DNA from: Sphingobacteriia bacterium 24-36-13
GTDB taxonomy: Bacteria; Bacteroidota; Bacteroidia; Chitinophagales; Chitinophagaceae
Reading direction: 5' to 3'
DNA: 64,000 nucleotides
Assembly (NCBI GenBank): GCA_002281875.1
Contig: NCHN01000009.1
Location: 43,203 to 107,202 of the forward strand
Shown here: positions 42,648 through 51,970 of the stretch, in pieces
Numbering within the stretch: position 1 is the first letter of the stretch
Layout: each line of letters opens with the position of its first letter
Translations under genes and position numbers: made by a program
The notes under the pieces: model-generated
What the model was told of the DNA's origin: nothing
The model's input: only the letters and a program-made list of their open reading frames with translations
Database searches by the model: none

Positions 42648-44675
42648 ATGAGAAAAACACTATTGTCACTGTTAATCATTTCTTCAATTTTTGCAGAAGC
42701 ACAGGTAAAACCTACCAGTCCTGCAGAAAGACTGAAGAGTATAGAGCTGCGCAAACAACTGAGTCAGCAATCTGTAGCCAATAAAACAGAGTTCCGAAAT
42801 ATCGGACCTAGTATTCAAAGTGGAAGAGTAGTAGATATTGATGTAAATCCAGCTGATCCAACAGAGTTTTATGTTGCATATGCAACTGGTGGTTTATGGC
42901 ATACGGTGAATAATGGTATGAGCTTTAATCCCATTTTTGATTCAGAAGATATTATTGGAATAGGAGATATTGCCGTTAATTGGAAGACCCGTGAAATTTG
43001 GGTAGGCACTGGTGAAGTAAATAGTAGTCGTTCTACTTATGCTGGTTTAGGCGTTTATAAATCTACTGATAACGGTAAAACCTGGACTTGGTTAGGCCTT
43101 GCAGACAGTCATCATATTGGCGAAATTAAATTACATGCTACCGACCCGAATACTGCTTGGGTAGCCGTTTTAGGACATCTATACTCCCCCAATAAAGAAA
43201 GAGGTATTTATAAGACCACTGATGGTGGTAAAACATGGAAGCAAACGCTTTATGTAGATGATAATACGGGTGCAGTAGATCTAGACATTAACCCAGCCAA
43301 TTCAAATGAATTATACGCGGGTATGTGGTATCGTACACGTAAAGCTTGGAATTTTGAAGAGAGTGGGAAGTCTGGTGGAATTTTTAAGAGTACCGATGGC
43401 GGCGAAACCTGGCAGAAAATTTCTGTGGAAGGTGCTGGATTCCCTACGGGAGATGGGGTAGGCAGAATTGGGTTAGCGATTTATCCTAAGAATCCAAATA
43501 TTGTTTATGCAGTAGTAGACAATAACGAAAAAAGAGCTGCAAGAACCGTGGCTGCTAGCACAGATACTAGTGCCTACACATTGGACCTTTTTAAAGGAAT
43601 TACCAAAGAGCAATTTGCCGCTTTAGATAATAAGAAATTGACTGCTTTTTTGCGTAATCCAAGAAATAGGGTTCCTGCTGAATACACTGCTGAAAATATT
43701 AAAGCAGGGGTTGCTGCTGATAAATATGCACCCAATGTACTTTGGGATTATTTATATGATGCCAATGCTGCTATCACTGCTGCTGAAGTAAAAGGTTGTG
43801 AATTATACAGAAGTGATGATGCTGGAAAAACTTGGAAGAAAACGCATAATGATCCTATTAATATTTATAGCTCTTATGGATACTATTTTGGAAAAGTATT
43901 CGTAAGTCCAATAAATGAAAACAATGTAGTATTAACTGGAGTTGACCTTTTGTTAAGTAACGACGGAGGTAAAAAATTCAGGTCTATTGGGGGACCAACT
44001 GTGCACTCAGATCATCATTCTTTTTGGTTTAGCAATACAAAAGATAATCACGTTATTAATGGTAATGACGGTGGTTTGAATATGAGTTATGATGCTGGTC
44101 AAAACTGGTCTAAATTGAATACGCCTTCAGTTGGTCAGTTTTATGCTATTGAAGTTGATATGGCTAAGCCTTACAATGTGTATGGTGGGCTACAAGATAA
44201 TGGTACTTGGTTTGGACCTAGTACTAATCGTGAGAATGTACGTTGGCATTCAGGTGGAGATTATCCATTCAAGAGTATTGGTGGCGGAGATGGTATGCAA
44301 GTGCAAGTAGATTGGAGAGACAACCGTACGGTTTATAGTGGATCTCAATTCGGCGCTTATAGTAGACAAGTGCTTGGAGCTCCTGCTGCAGCTGGTAGAG
44401 GAGCAAGAGGGTCTTCTGTTAGACCATCAAGAGCTTTAGGTGAGTCTGCACTTCGTTTCAACTGGCAGTCTCCCATTTTATTGAGTAAGCATAATCAAGA
44501 CGTATTTTATTTTGGTAGTAATAAATTCCATCGTTCTTTCAGTAAAGGAGATAGTTTAGTTTCTATGAGTGGAGACCTTACTACCAATCCACAACAAGGG
44601 GATGTGCCATTTGGAACTTTATCTACTATGAGCGGAACAATATCAATGGTAAATTACCGAAGGGTTTATATGTGA
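42648..44675 (+). CDS. Secreted sortilin/BNR-type beta-propeller protein, N-terminal part of an interrupted gene
   Basis: The 675 residues start with a signal peptide (MRKTLLSLLIISSIFAEA) and contain repeated Asp-box (BNR) blades: STDNGKTWTWLG, TTDGGKTWKQTL, STDGGETWQKIS, SDDAGKTWKKTH and SYDAGQNWSKLN, with GGLQDNGTWFGP. This is the glycosyl-hydrolase/sortilin-like propeller family common in Bacteroidota; catalytic activity is unproven. The frame fails near 44633: after GTLSTMS the expected continuation is lost and an unrelated NYRRVYM end follows. The family normally continues through a blade that is missing here into the sequence encoded by the next frame, so the gene looks disrupted by a short out-of-frame deletion. 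Confidence 0.75.
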   Translation: MRKTLLSLLIISSIFAEAQVKPTSPAERLKSIELRKQLSQQSVANKTEFRNIGPSIQSGRVVDIDVNPADPTEFYVAYATGGLWHTVNNGMSFNPIFDSEDIIGIGDIAVNWKTREIWVGTGEVNSSRSTYAGLGVYKSTDNGKTWTWLGLADSHHIGEIKLHATDPNTAWVAVLGHLYSPNKERGIYKTTDGGKTWKQTLYVDDNTGAVDLDINPANSNELYAGMWYRTRKAWNFEESGKSGGIFKSTDGGETWQKISVEGAGFPTGDGVGRIGLAIYPKNPNIVYAVVDNNEKRAARTVAASTDTSAYTLDLFKGITKEQFAALDNKKLTAFLRNPRNRVPAEYTAENIKAGVAADKYAPNVLWDYLYDANAAITAAEVKGCELYRSDDAGKTWKKTHNDPINIYSSYGYYFGKVFVSPINENNVVLTGVDLLLSNDGGKKFRSIGGPTVHSDHHSFWFSNTKDNHVINGNDGGLNMSYDAGQNWSKLNTPSVGQFYAIEVDMAKPYNVYGGLQDNGTWFGPSTNRENVRWHSGGDYPFKSIGGGDGMQVQVDWRDNRTVYSGSQFGAYSRQVLGAPAAAGRGARGSSVRPSRALGESALRFNWQSPILLSKHNQDVFYFGSNKFHRSFSKGDSLVSMSGDLTTNPQQGDVPFGTLSTMSGTISMVNYRRVYM

Positions 44676-45064
44676 GCAGGGTAGTGGCCAGTAAGTTCAA
44701 AGAAAGCAGGGTGTACGTTACGTTGAATGGTTATAGAAACGATCATTTTAATGCATTGGTTTATGTTAGCGATGATTACGGCACCACTTGGAAACAAATT
44801 GCCAAAGACCTTCCTTATGAATCAGTAAATGTGATTAGAGAAGATCCTACCAACGAAAATATTTTATACATAGGAACCGATGGTGGTTTGTATGTAAGTT
44901 TAAATGGAGGTAATTCTTGTATGATGTGGAATAAAGGATTGCCATATAGCATTCCTGTTCATGATATAGCTATTCAGCCTAGAGACAATGAGATTGTTTT
45001 AGGTACTCATGGTAGAAGCCTTTATATTGCTGGCTTAGGCGAAATTCAAAAAGCTGCTAAATAA
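44672..45064 (+). CDS. C-terminal fragment of the interrupted propeller gene
   Basis: This frame encodes 130 residues from a GTG at 44672, but homology continues upstream of that codon: bases 44636-44671 read NNINGKLPKGLY in the same frame, directly before VSRVVASKFKESRVYVTLNG. The fragment holds the last Asp-box blades (SDDYGTTWKQIA, then LYIGTDGGLYVSLNGG) and the usual family ending VHDIAIQPRDNEIVLGTHGR. It has no signal peptide of its own, so it is unlikely to be a separate secreted protein. The apparent GTGA overlap with the upstream stop could allow reinitiation, but the missing residues argue for a pseudogene or a sequencing or assembly error. Confidence 0.7.
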   Translation: MSRVVASKFKESRVYVTLNGYRNDHFNALVYVSDDYGTTWKQIAKDLPYESVNVIREDPTNENILYIGTDGGLYVSLNGGNSCMMWNKGLPYSIPVHDIAIQPRDNEIVLGTHGRSLYIAGLGEIQKAAK

Positions 45065-45126
45065 TAGAATCATTAAAGTGTAATCAGTTTAAATAAAATA
45101 ATTATTGCGCTGATTGTAAATTATAC

Positions 45127-45162
45127 ATCCCGGTTGCCGTTGGTGGCCGGGATTATTTTTTT
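45127..45162 (+). terminator. Terminator after the propeller gene
   Basis: ATCCCGG (45127-45133) pairs with CCGGGAT (45147-45153), with further partial pairing inside, followed by TATTTTTTTC. The T-tract overlaps the stop codon of the convergent methyltransferase gene at 45153. Confidence 0.8.
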
Positions 45163-45959
45163 CTAATGACCCAACAGTCTTGGCCTCCCATTTTTTGGGG
45201 AAATTGATGCCCCTCCCAAAATTCTACAATGCTGAAATGGTGTTCCAACATTTTTTTAAAATGATTCGCTTCGTGATAGGTTGTTTTTGAGCGATCTCCA
45301 TCTTTTTTAAACGCATTTGAAAATGATCCTTCCCTTTGTAATTTTATTTTTTCCTGTTGGTTGAGTTGATCATAGAAATGGGTGCCATGGGTAGAAAGAA
45401 TGGCTATTCCATTAGGAAGTAAGACCCTATTTAATTCTGTTAACCAAAATTGGGTATCTGTATGAGGTATATGCGTTAATACCGAAATGCCATAAACTAA
45501 ATGAAAATAATTGCTCGGGTAGGGCAGTGTTCGATGTTCTATACAATCAAAATAAACGGAGTCAATCGCTTTCCTACACCATTGAATGGTTGTACAATCA
45601 ATATCTGCTCCATAACAAATGCTGTCTATTTTTAAATTGGGTATATGCCTAATTACCCTTCCAGTTCCGCATCCCCAATCTAAAACAATAGGGTCTTTAA
45701 TTGTATTTAGGCCTCCCCAATCAATCATTTCTTGTGCTGCTATAAGCCCATCCTCACAGTACTTTTTGTAATCTAATTGGAAGGTATTAAAAAGCGCCCT
45801 GTCTGTTGGAAAGACAAAGCGCTTTAATGATTGTTTGTATTTGTTGTTTTTTTTATGATTCCAAATTTGTTGAAAGCGGAAGTTTAGTTCATCCATGATT
45901 GGGATTGCTCCCATTAATTCAACTATTTTTTTTCCAGCTTGCTTCAATTGGCTATTCAT
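45153..45959 (-). CDS. Class I SAM-dependent methyltransferase
   Basis: The 268-residue protein has a clear Rossmann methyltransferase core: PIVLDWGCGTGRVIRHIP (about 90-107) is motif I, CYGADIDCTTIQWC motif II, and FHLVYGISVLTHIPHTDTQF motif IV, followed by LNRVLLPNGIAILSTHG. The domain resembles the methyltransferase-11/25 families, which act on small molecules, lipids or glycans; the substrate is not evident. The N-terminal 90 residues are helical and basic. Its start lies nine bases after the M16 protease stop, so both are probably in one transcript. Confidence 0.85.
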   Translation of the reverse strand: MNSQLKQAGKKIVELMGAIPIMDELNFRFQQIWNHKKNNKYKQSLKRFVFPTDRALFNTFQLDYKKYCEDGLIAAQEMIDWGGLNTIKDPIVLDWGCGTGRVIRHIPNLKIDSICYGADIDCTTIQWCRKAIDSVYFDCIEHRTLPYPSNYFHLVYGISVLTHIPHTDTQFWLTELNRVLLPNGIAILSTHGTHFYDQLNQQEKIKLQREGSFSNAFKKDGDRSKTTYHEANHFKKMLEHHFSIVEFWEGHQFPQKMGGQDCWVIRKK

Positions 45960-45968
45960 TCTCCAAAG

Positions 45969-48788
45969 TTACTTCTCTGGAAATAAAACAGCATTAATCC
46001 TGTTTTTACTATCAAACACAGTTGTGGCTGCTTTTTTTATATCTTCTATGCTTACTGCTGTAACGATGTCCTTGTAATTCAATATTCTAGTAGGATCATT
46101 TTCAGAAAAATAAATGCCTTGCAATACGCCGCTCCAATAACGGTTGTCTTTCATATTAACAGCGTATTTTTCTAGTAGTGACTTTTTTACCTTGTCTAAG
46201 TCCTTTTGCTCAGGTCCGTTTTGTTTTATTTTTTCTATTTCTGCAGTAGCAGCAATACTTAGCTTTTCAACATTTTCGGGTCCGCAAGGCAATTGCAAAA
46301 CCATGGTGTATCCTTGAAATGGATATTTGTTTAAAGACCCATTTACGCCGCCGCCATAGATGCCTCCAATCTTCTCTCTTAGCTCTTCTATGATTTTAAT
46401 ATTTAAAATTTCAGCCAACATTTCTGTATGCAATGCTGCTTGCTCTGAATATGTTGCATCGCCAGAATAAATGTTGAAAATGAAACTCTTGGGTTCTTTC
46501 CCTTTATAAAAATTTAAGTCTTTTTGGCCAGGCAATATGCGTAACCCATTGTCTACGAATGCGCCTTTCTTACCTTTTGAAGGAAGCCCTCCAATATAAG
46601 TCGCAAGAAGAGGCTTCACTGTATTTAGGTCAATATTACCTACCATAATAAAAGTATAGTCGTTGGCGTCATTGGTTTGTTCCTTAAAAATTTCAATCGC
46701 CCTGTCTAAATTTATTTGATCAAAATCGGTAGCATTGGGTATGGCGGAAGGAGCCAATGGATTGCCTCCATACATTACTTTATAAACAGAATCAATAAAC
46801 GCACTGGTAGGGTCTGCCATCATGAATTGAACCTGGCTTTTTATTTTATCTTTCCAGCCTTTGAACAACGCTTCATCTTTTCTTACCTGTGTGAAATTTA
46901 GGTACATCAATTGGAACATGGTTTCCATGTCTTTAATACTACTGTTACCGCTAACTCTGGTGCTTAATGCATTTAAACCAATATTGGCATTGGCTGTTTT
47001 TCCGGATAAGAATTTTCTTAAATCAACTGGATTGAATTCTCCAATTCCCATTTGCTGAATTGCTGAAGTAGCATAAGCTGCACTGTATTTGTCAGTTAAT
47101 CCATAAGCATTGGTTCCCCCTTTTTTTAAGCCAGTTAGGATAATTTCGTCCTGTTTAAAATTGGTGTTCTTGATAATTACTTTGGTTCCATTACTGTAGG
47201 ATAGTTCTATAATATCCAATGCTTCATTCTTGGTTTCTTTTATCAAACTTCCTGCTGTTGGAACAGACTTTAATAAAGAAGCTGCTATGGCTTTTTCTTC
47301 GTATGCTTTTACAGGTATAGTAGAAGCTGATTCTGCAGCTGCAATTAATTGAGTTTTATTAGGTAAGGTAAAATTGCTTTTTTCTGGCCCTTGAAATGCT
47401 ATGAATAATTTTTCATTTTTCTTTAATTCATTGGCTAGTGCATTTACTTCCGCTAACTGAACGCCTGGCATTAAACCGTTCTTGTATTCAAACTCTCTTT
47501 CAATACCAGGTATGGGTTCTTGTTGTAAAAAGTTTCTGATATACTCTTCTACCAAAACCCCTGATTCGGTCTTGTCTCTATTGTTATAAGATCTTTCTAT
47601 AGATGCCAATTGTTGTTTTTTGGCTCGCTCTAATTCACCTTGGGTGAAACCAAATTTCTTGACTCTTTCTAATTCTGTTAGCACAGCCTGCAATGCGGTA
47701 TCAGGCCCTTTTGGTCCTGGTATTGCAAATGCATTGAATGCTTCGTAACCGCGAGCATAAGATCCAAAATTTCCCCCTGCAAAGCTGAATGGAGGATTGC
47801 CACTTTGAGCCAATTCATTCATGCGTTGGTTGAGCATGCTGGTAAATAAAGACTTGATGATTGAATTTCTACGATAATCTTCAACAGTAATTTCTGGTTT
47901 TGTTTTGACTGTTGAATAGTTCAGTTCTATTTGAAAATTAGTTGCTTCTTTATCTGTAACTACCAATGCATCGTTTTTGGTTCTAGCAGGAACAGTTGCA
48001 GCTATTCTTGGTCTTGGATTAGCTGGGTTCTTTAATCCACCAAAATATTGCTTGATTAGTTTTTCTGTTTCCGTAACATCAATATCACCCACTACCATAA
48101 CAGCCATTAAATTAGGGCGATACCAGTCTGCATAAAATCGTTTGATGGCACTGTGTTTAAACGTTTTTAATAAACTGTCTTTACCAATTGGTAAACGTTG
48201 TGCATACCTTGATCCTTCGTATTGTTTAGGGTAAATTTTTCTAAACATCCTGTCTTCTGCACCCTTACCCAATCTACTTTCTTCTAAAATTATTCCTCTT
48301 TCGTCGTCAATTTGTTTTCCTTCAAAACTGATTCCACCTGCCCAGTCTTGTAAAATCTGTAGCCCTTTAGTGAAATTAGCAGGATCGCTTAATGGGATGG
48401 GTAAAATATACACGGTTTCATCAAATCCAGTATATGCATTCAAGTCTGCACCAAAGTCTACTCCAATACTTTGTAGAAAATTGACTAATTCATTTTTCTT
48501 GAAATTCTTTGTGCCATTAAATGCCATATGCTCTGTAAAATGAGCCAAACCTTGCTGGTCATTGTCTTCTAAGATTGATCCTGCATTGACTACTAAGCGG
48601 AGTTCTACTTTCTTTTCTGGTTTGCTATTGGGTCGAATATAATAGGTTAAACCATTGGCTAGTTTGCCTATTTTAACCTTGTTATCTAACGGAAGTTTCT
48701 CCGATAAATTAACTTGTGCGGTTAGTTGAAAATTGAATGAAAGGCAAAGCAGTAAAGCAATTGCGGAAAATAATTTGCGTTTATTCAT
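45969..48788 (-). CDS. M16-family zinc metalloprotease
   Basis: The 939-residue protein has a signal peptide (MNKRKLFSAIALLLCLSF, ending in LTAQ) and two halves of the insulinase/pitrilysin fold. The inverted zinc motif HFTEH (His83, Glu86, His87) is intact in GLAHFTEHMAFNGTKNF, with the further Glu ligand expected about 75 residues later. The second half resembles the inactive partner domain. Such periplasmic peptidases degrade small peptides. The frame is open upstream to 48815, but the signal peptide starts at the ATG 48788. Unusually, a hairpin with a T-tract ends directly at that ATG. Confidence 0.9.
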   Translation of the reverse strand: MNKRKLFSAIALLLCLSFNFQLTAQVNLSEKLPLDNKVKIGKLANGLTYYIRPNSKPEKKVELRLVVNAGSILEDNDQQGLAHFTEHMAFNGTKNFKKNELVNFLQSIGVDFGADLNAYTGFDETVYILPIPLSDPANFTKGLQILQDWAGGISFEGKQIDDERGIILEESRLGKGAEDRMFRKIYPKQYEGSRYAQRLPIGKDSLLKTFKHSAIKRFYADWYRPNLMAVMVVGDIDVTETEKLIKQYFGGLKNPANPRPRIAATVPARTKNDALVVTDKEATNFQIELNYSTVKTKPEITVEDYRRNSIIKSLFTSMLNQRMNELAQSGNPPFSFAGGNFGSYARGYEAFNAFAIPGPKGPDTALQAVLTELERVKKFGFTQGELERAKKQQLASIERSYNNRDKTESGVLVEEYIRNFLQQEPIPGIEREFEYKNGLMPGVQLAEVNALANELKKNEKLFIAFQGPEKSNFTLPNKTQLIAAAESASTIPVKAYEEKAIAASLLKSVPTAGSLIKETKNEALDIIELSYSNGTKVIIKNTNFKQDEIILTGLKKGGTNAYGLTDKYSAAYATSAIQQMGIGEFNPVDLRKFLSGKTANANIGLNALSTRVSGNSSIKDMETMFQLMYLNFTQVRKDEALFKGWKDKIKSQVQFMMADPTSAFIDSVYKVMYGGNPLAPSAIPNATDFDQINLDRAIEIFKEQTNDANDYTFIMVGNIDLNTVKPLLATYIGGLPSKGKKGAFVDNGLRILPGQKDLNFYKGKEPKSFIFNIYSGDATYSEQAALHTEMLAEILNIKIIEELREKIGGIYGGGVNGSLNKYPFQGYTMVLQLPCGPENVEKLSIAATAEIEKIKQNGPEQKDLDKVKKSLLEKYAVNMKDNRYWSGVLQGIYFSENDPTRILNYKDIVTAVSIEDIKKAATTVFDSKNRINAVLFPEK

Positions 48789-48819
48789 AAAAAAAGGTTG
48801 TACCGCAAGATACAACCTT
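48788..48819 (-). terminator. Terminator of the PafA-like gene, abutting the M16 start codon
   Basis: AAGGTTGTA (48794-48802) pairs perfectly with TACAACCTT (48811-48819), with an eight-base loop. On the minus strand it is followed by a run of T that runs into the ATG of the M16 gene at 48788-48786. It ends the phosphatase transcript, and any readthrough would place the M16 ribosome-binding region in the hairpin. Confidence 0.75.
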
Positions 48820-48865
48820 CATCAAAAAGAAATTTATAATATTAAAACTATTGTGAATATTTTGT

Positions 48866-50539
48866 TTACTTCTTTAATACTTCTTCTATGGGGTTTCCAA
48901 TATTCCCACTGGGTTCTTGAATTTTGAGTAGGCTTGCAACAGTTGATGCAATATCGTGCATGAAAACTCTTTTATTTGAGCGTCCTTGTTTGATTCCAAA
49001 GCCATACCATAATAATGGGATATGAGCATCGTAAGAATACCAAAGTCCATGCGTGGTGCCAGTTGCTCCTCCATCAATATAACCAGATTTCAACACCATT
49101 TGTATGTCTCCACTTCTGTTATATAAAAAACCATTGGCCATTTTTTCTCTTAAATATTGAGGCATTGGACTAGTCAAAATTTCACTAGTTGGAAATGCGT
49201 TTAAGATATATTCTTTCTTCATTAAATAATGAACCATGAATTGATTGATGGCTTTTCTATCTGCATTTAAACTGTCTAATAAATCCCTATTAAAATGTAC
49301 TTGATAATTGGTCAAGCTTACTACTAGTTTATCTATTCCAAATTTTGCTTTGATAGCTGCATTCATTTCTGATATTGCGGCTTTGTCATCTAATAAACCT
49401 CCGGGTAGTTTATTTTCTTTCATAAATCCTGGAACATGGGCTACTGCGTGGTCCGCACTTAAGAAAGCAGTGTATTTGCCTTTACCCACTGTGGCATCTA
49501 AAAAATCAAACATCCTGCCTAATTCTTCGTCTAATTTGATGTAATTGTCTACTATTTCCCAGGAGTTAGGTCCAAAGCTATGACCTACATAATCAGGCGA
49601 AGAAAAGCTAACTGCCAACATATCTGTTACCCCATCTTTGCCCATTTCTTCTGCTAATACGGCTGCTTTTGCTAATTCTACTGTTAAAGTATTTCCCCAT
49701 GGGGTAGTACTCAGTTTTCCAAAACCTTCATTGGCGGCTCTAGTTAAATCATAGGGCATTTTTCTTTGATTGGCACCAAATGGTTTGCCTTCATAGTTTT
49801 TTTCATCTGCAGTGGCGTATTGTAAATAAACATCATCAGCTAATGATTTCTTCCATCCCAATTTCATTAATGAATCTGGAATTTGTCGATCATTAAACTG
49901 TTTCACCCAATTTGGTAATTCTTTGTAATAATAAGTGCTGGTAATAAAATTGCCAGACTTTGCATCAAACCAATACGCTCCATTGGCACTATGGCCAGCA
50001 GGTAATATGGCCCCTCTATCTTTTAATGCAATGCCAACGACTTTGCTTTTAAAATTATTAGCCATTCTAAGTTCATCTGCAATACTGGTAGTGAGCATAT
50101 TTTTGGGGCTCATTTTCCCATCACTTGCTCCGGCTGCTCCCACACCATCTACGGTTCTATCTTCACTGCAATAAACATTTCTTTTAAGCTGTGTATCATA
50201 CCATGCATTGCCTGTTATACCATGAATAGCTGGTACAGTGCCAGTATATATTCCAGTATGTCCGCATGCGGTTACAGAGGGAGTATATCCAATTTGACAA
50301 TTGTCATTACTAAAGCCTTGACTCATCATCCGATTAAATCCGCCATTTGATTTAAACAATGGTGCAAATCTTTCTAAATAGTCCCATCGCATCTGGTCTA
50401 CTACAATACCTACCACTAAACGTGGGGCTTTGTCTAAATTAGTAACCGCTTTAGATTTTTGGGCCTCCAATGAATTGGTGGTAGAAATAGCTAGCATAGC
50501 AAGGATTCCCAAACCAGATTTTATTTGTTGATTTAACAA
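48866..50539 (-). CDS. pafA: PafA-like alkaline phosphatase/phosphodiesterase
   Basis: The 557-residue protein belongs to the alkaline phosphatase superfamily. The signal peptide is in residues 1-26; Asp48 (IVVDQMRWDY) is a zinc ligand, and IGYTPSVTACGHTGIYTG (about 83-100) contains the likely nucleophile Thr90, as in calcium-independent PafA of Bacteroidota. Further metal ligands appear in SFSSPDYVGHSFGPNSW and LSADHAVAHVPGF; the end HGLWYSYDAHIPLLWYG is typical. It hydrolyses phosphate monoesters in the periplasm. No ATG is available upstream; TTG at 50539 is taken, since the next ATG (50497) would cut the signal peptide. Confidence 0.88.
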   Translation of the reverse strand: MLNQQIKSGLGILAMLAISTTNSLEAQKSKAVTNLDKAPRLVVGIVVDQMRWDYLERFAPLFKSNGGFNRMMSQGFSNDNCQIGYTPSVTACGHTGIYTGTVPAIHGITGNAWYDTQLKRNVYCSEDRTVDGVGAAGASDGKMSPKNMLTTSIADELRMANNFKSKVVGIALKDRGAILPAGHSANGAYWFDAKSGNFITSTYYYKELPNWVKQFNDRQIPDSLMKLGWKKSLADDVYLQYATADEKNYEGKPFGANQRKMPYDLTRAANEGFGKLSTTPWGNTLTVELAKAAVLAEEMGKDGVTDMLAVSFSSPDYVGHSFGPNSWEIVDNYIKLDEELGRMFDFLDATVGKGKYTAFLSADHAVAHVPGFMKENKLPGGLLDDKAAISEMNAAIKAKFGIDKLVVSLTNYQVHFNRDLLDSLNADRKAINQFMVHYLMKKEYILNAFPTSEILTSPMPQYLREKMANGFLYNRSGDIQMVLKSGYIDGGATGTTHGLWYSYDAHIPLLWYGFGIKQGRSNKRVFMHDIASTVASLLKIQEPSGNIGNPIEEVLKK

Positions 50540-50612
50540 GGGATTAAAATTTAATATGATTAGTTAAATAAGGCTTGCAAGATACAGTATGCAATACAAT
50601 ATGCCTTGTGCT

Positions 50613-50645
50613 TTGGTGCTTTATTGTTAAATTTGCAAAAAATTA
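50613..50645 (+). promoter_or_regulatory. Promoter of the alpha-oxoamine synthase gene
   Basis: TTG (50613-50615) and TAAATTTG (50638-50645) are spaced by 22 bases, an excellent fit to the Bacteroidota promoter. The ATG at 50667 lies 21 bases beyond, giving a short leader. Confidence 0.65.
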
Positions 50646-50666
50646 ATAAACCAATTAATTGTTTGT

Positions 50667-51926
50667 ATGGCAGACATTTTTGAGAAATTGTTGAAGAATG
50701 CAGGTCCTTTAGGACAACACCGAGAAAGAGCACATGGTTATTTTGCTTTCCCTAAGTTAGAAGGCGAAATAAATAGTCGCATGAAATTTCGCGGAAAGGA
50801 AATGATTGTTTGGAGCCTAAACAATTACTTAGGATTGGCCAATCATCCTGAAATTAGAAAAGTAGATGCAGACGCTTCTAAAGAGTTTGGGTTGGCATAT
50901 CCTATGGGAGCAAGAATGATGAGTGGAAATTCGAACTACCACGAACAATTAGAAAGTGAATTAGCTGCTTTTGAACATAAGGAAGATGCCATCTTAATGA
51001 ACTTTGGCTATCAAGGGATCATGAGTGCGATTGATGCTATTTGTGGGCGTCATGATGTGATTGTTTATGATGCAGAGAGTCATGCGTGTATAATTGATGG
51101 ATTAAGATTGCATCCTGGTCATAGATATGTTTTTAAACACAATGATATTGAAGATTGCGAAAAGCAATTGATTAGAGCAACACAATTAATAGAGAAGCAA
51201 GGTGCTGGAGGAATTCTATTAATTACTGAAGGGGTTTTTGGAATGGCTGGAGACCAGGGAAAGCTAAAAGAAATAGCCGAATTAAAAAATAAATATCAAT
51301 TCAGGTTATTAGTAGACGATGCACATGGTTTTGGAACTTTGGGTAAAACAGGTGCTGGAGCAGGGGAGGCGCAAGGTTGTCAAGACGCCATCGATTTGTA
51401 CTTTTCTACTTTTGCCAAAAGCATGGCTTCTATTGGTGCATTCATGGCTGGAGATAAAGCCATCATCGATTTTATTCGTTACAATATTCGCAGTCAAATT
51501 TTTGCTAAGAGCTTGCCAATGCCAATCGTAATTGGTAACCTTAAGCGATTGGATATGTTGCGCACCATGCCAGAGTTGAAAGAAAAACTTTGGAGCAATG
51601 CGTTGAAATTACAAAATGGATTGAAGGAGAAAGGGTTTGATATTGGGAATACGAATACGCCCGTTACCCCTGTATACATGAAAGGTGGGGTAGAGGAAGC
51701 TACAGCAATGGTTATGGATCTAAGAGAAAATTATGGCATATTTGCTTCTATTGTAGTATATCCTGTTATTCCAAAAGGACATATTATTTTCCGCTTAATT
51801 CCTTCCGCTGCACATACAGATATAGATATAGATGAAACACTAAAAGCTTTTAGCGAAACCAAAGCAAAATTAGATGCCGGTGCATATAAATCTGAAGTAA
51901 TACCAGATATGGCTGAAAGCAAATAG
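50667..51926 (+). CDS. Alpha-oxoamine synthase, probably serine palmitoyltransferase
   Basis: The 419 residues form a PLP-dependent fold type I enzyme. Asp217/His220 (LLVDDAHGFGTLG) and the Schiff-base Lys251 (YFSTFAKSMASIGAF) are in place, and SLNNYLGLANHPEIRK plus YPMGARMMSGNSNYHEQLE are family signatures. Such enzymes condense an amino acid with an acyl-CoA: KBL and BioF are the alternatives, but the length, the N-terminal LKNAGPLGQHRERAHGYF and the phylum, which makes sphingolipids, favour serine palmitoyltransferase. It would start sphingolipid synthesis in the cytoplasm. It has its own promoter and terminator and no bio genes nearby. Confidence 0.8.
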   Translation: MADIFEKLLKNAGPLGQHRERAHGYFAFPKLEGEINSRMKFRGKEMIVWSLNNYLGLANHPEIRKVDADASKEFGLAYPMGARMMSGNSNYHEQLESELAAFEHKEDAILMNFGYQGIMSAIDAICGRHDVIVYDAESHACIIDGLRLHPGHRYVFKHNDIEDCEKQLIRATQLIEKQGAGGILLITEGVFGMAGDQGKLKEIAELKNKYQFRLLVDDAHGFGTLGKTGAGAGEAQGCQDAIDLYFSTFAKSMASIGAFMAGDKAIIDFIRYNIRSQIFAKSLPMPIVIGNLKRLDMLRTMPELKEKLWSNALKLQNGLKEKGFDIGNTNTPVTPVYMKGGVEEATAMVMDLRENYGIFASIVVYPVIPKGHIIFRLIPSAAHTDIDIDETLKAFSETKAKLDAGAYKSEVIPDMAESK

Positions 51927-51970
51927 ATATAATGTAACTTCTAATTGTATACTTAAATTGTTCTAAAACG

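Noticed and set aside
44672-45064. Separate 130-residue gene with a GTG start
   Set aside because: Homology to the propeller family continues upstream of the GTG in the same frame, and no signal peptide is present, so it is treated as the end of a broken gene.
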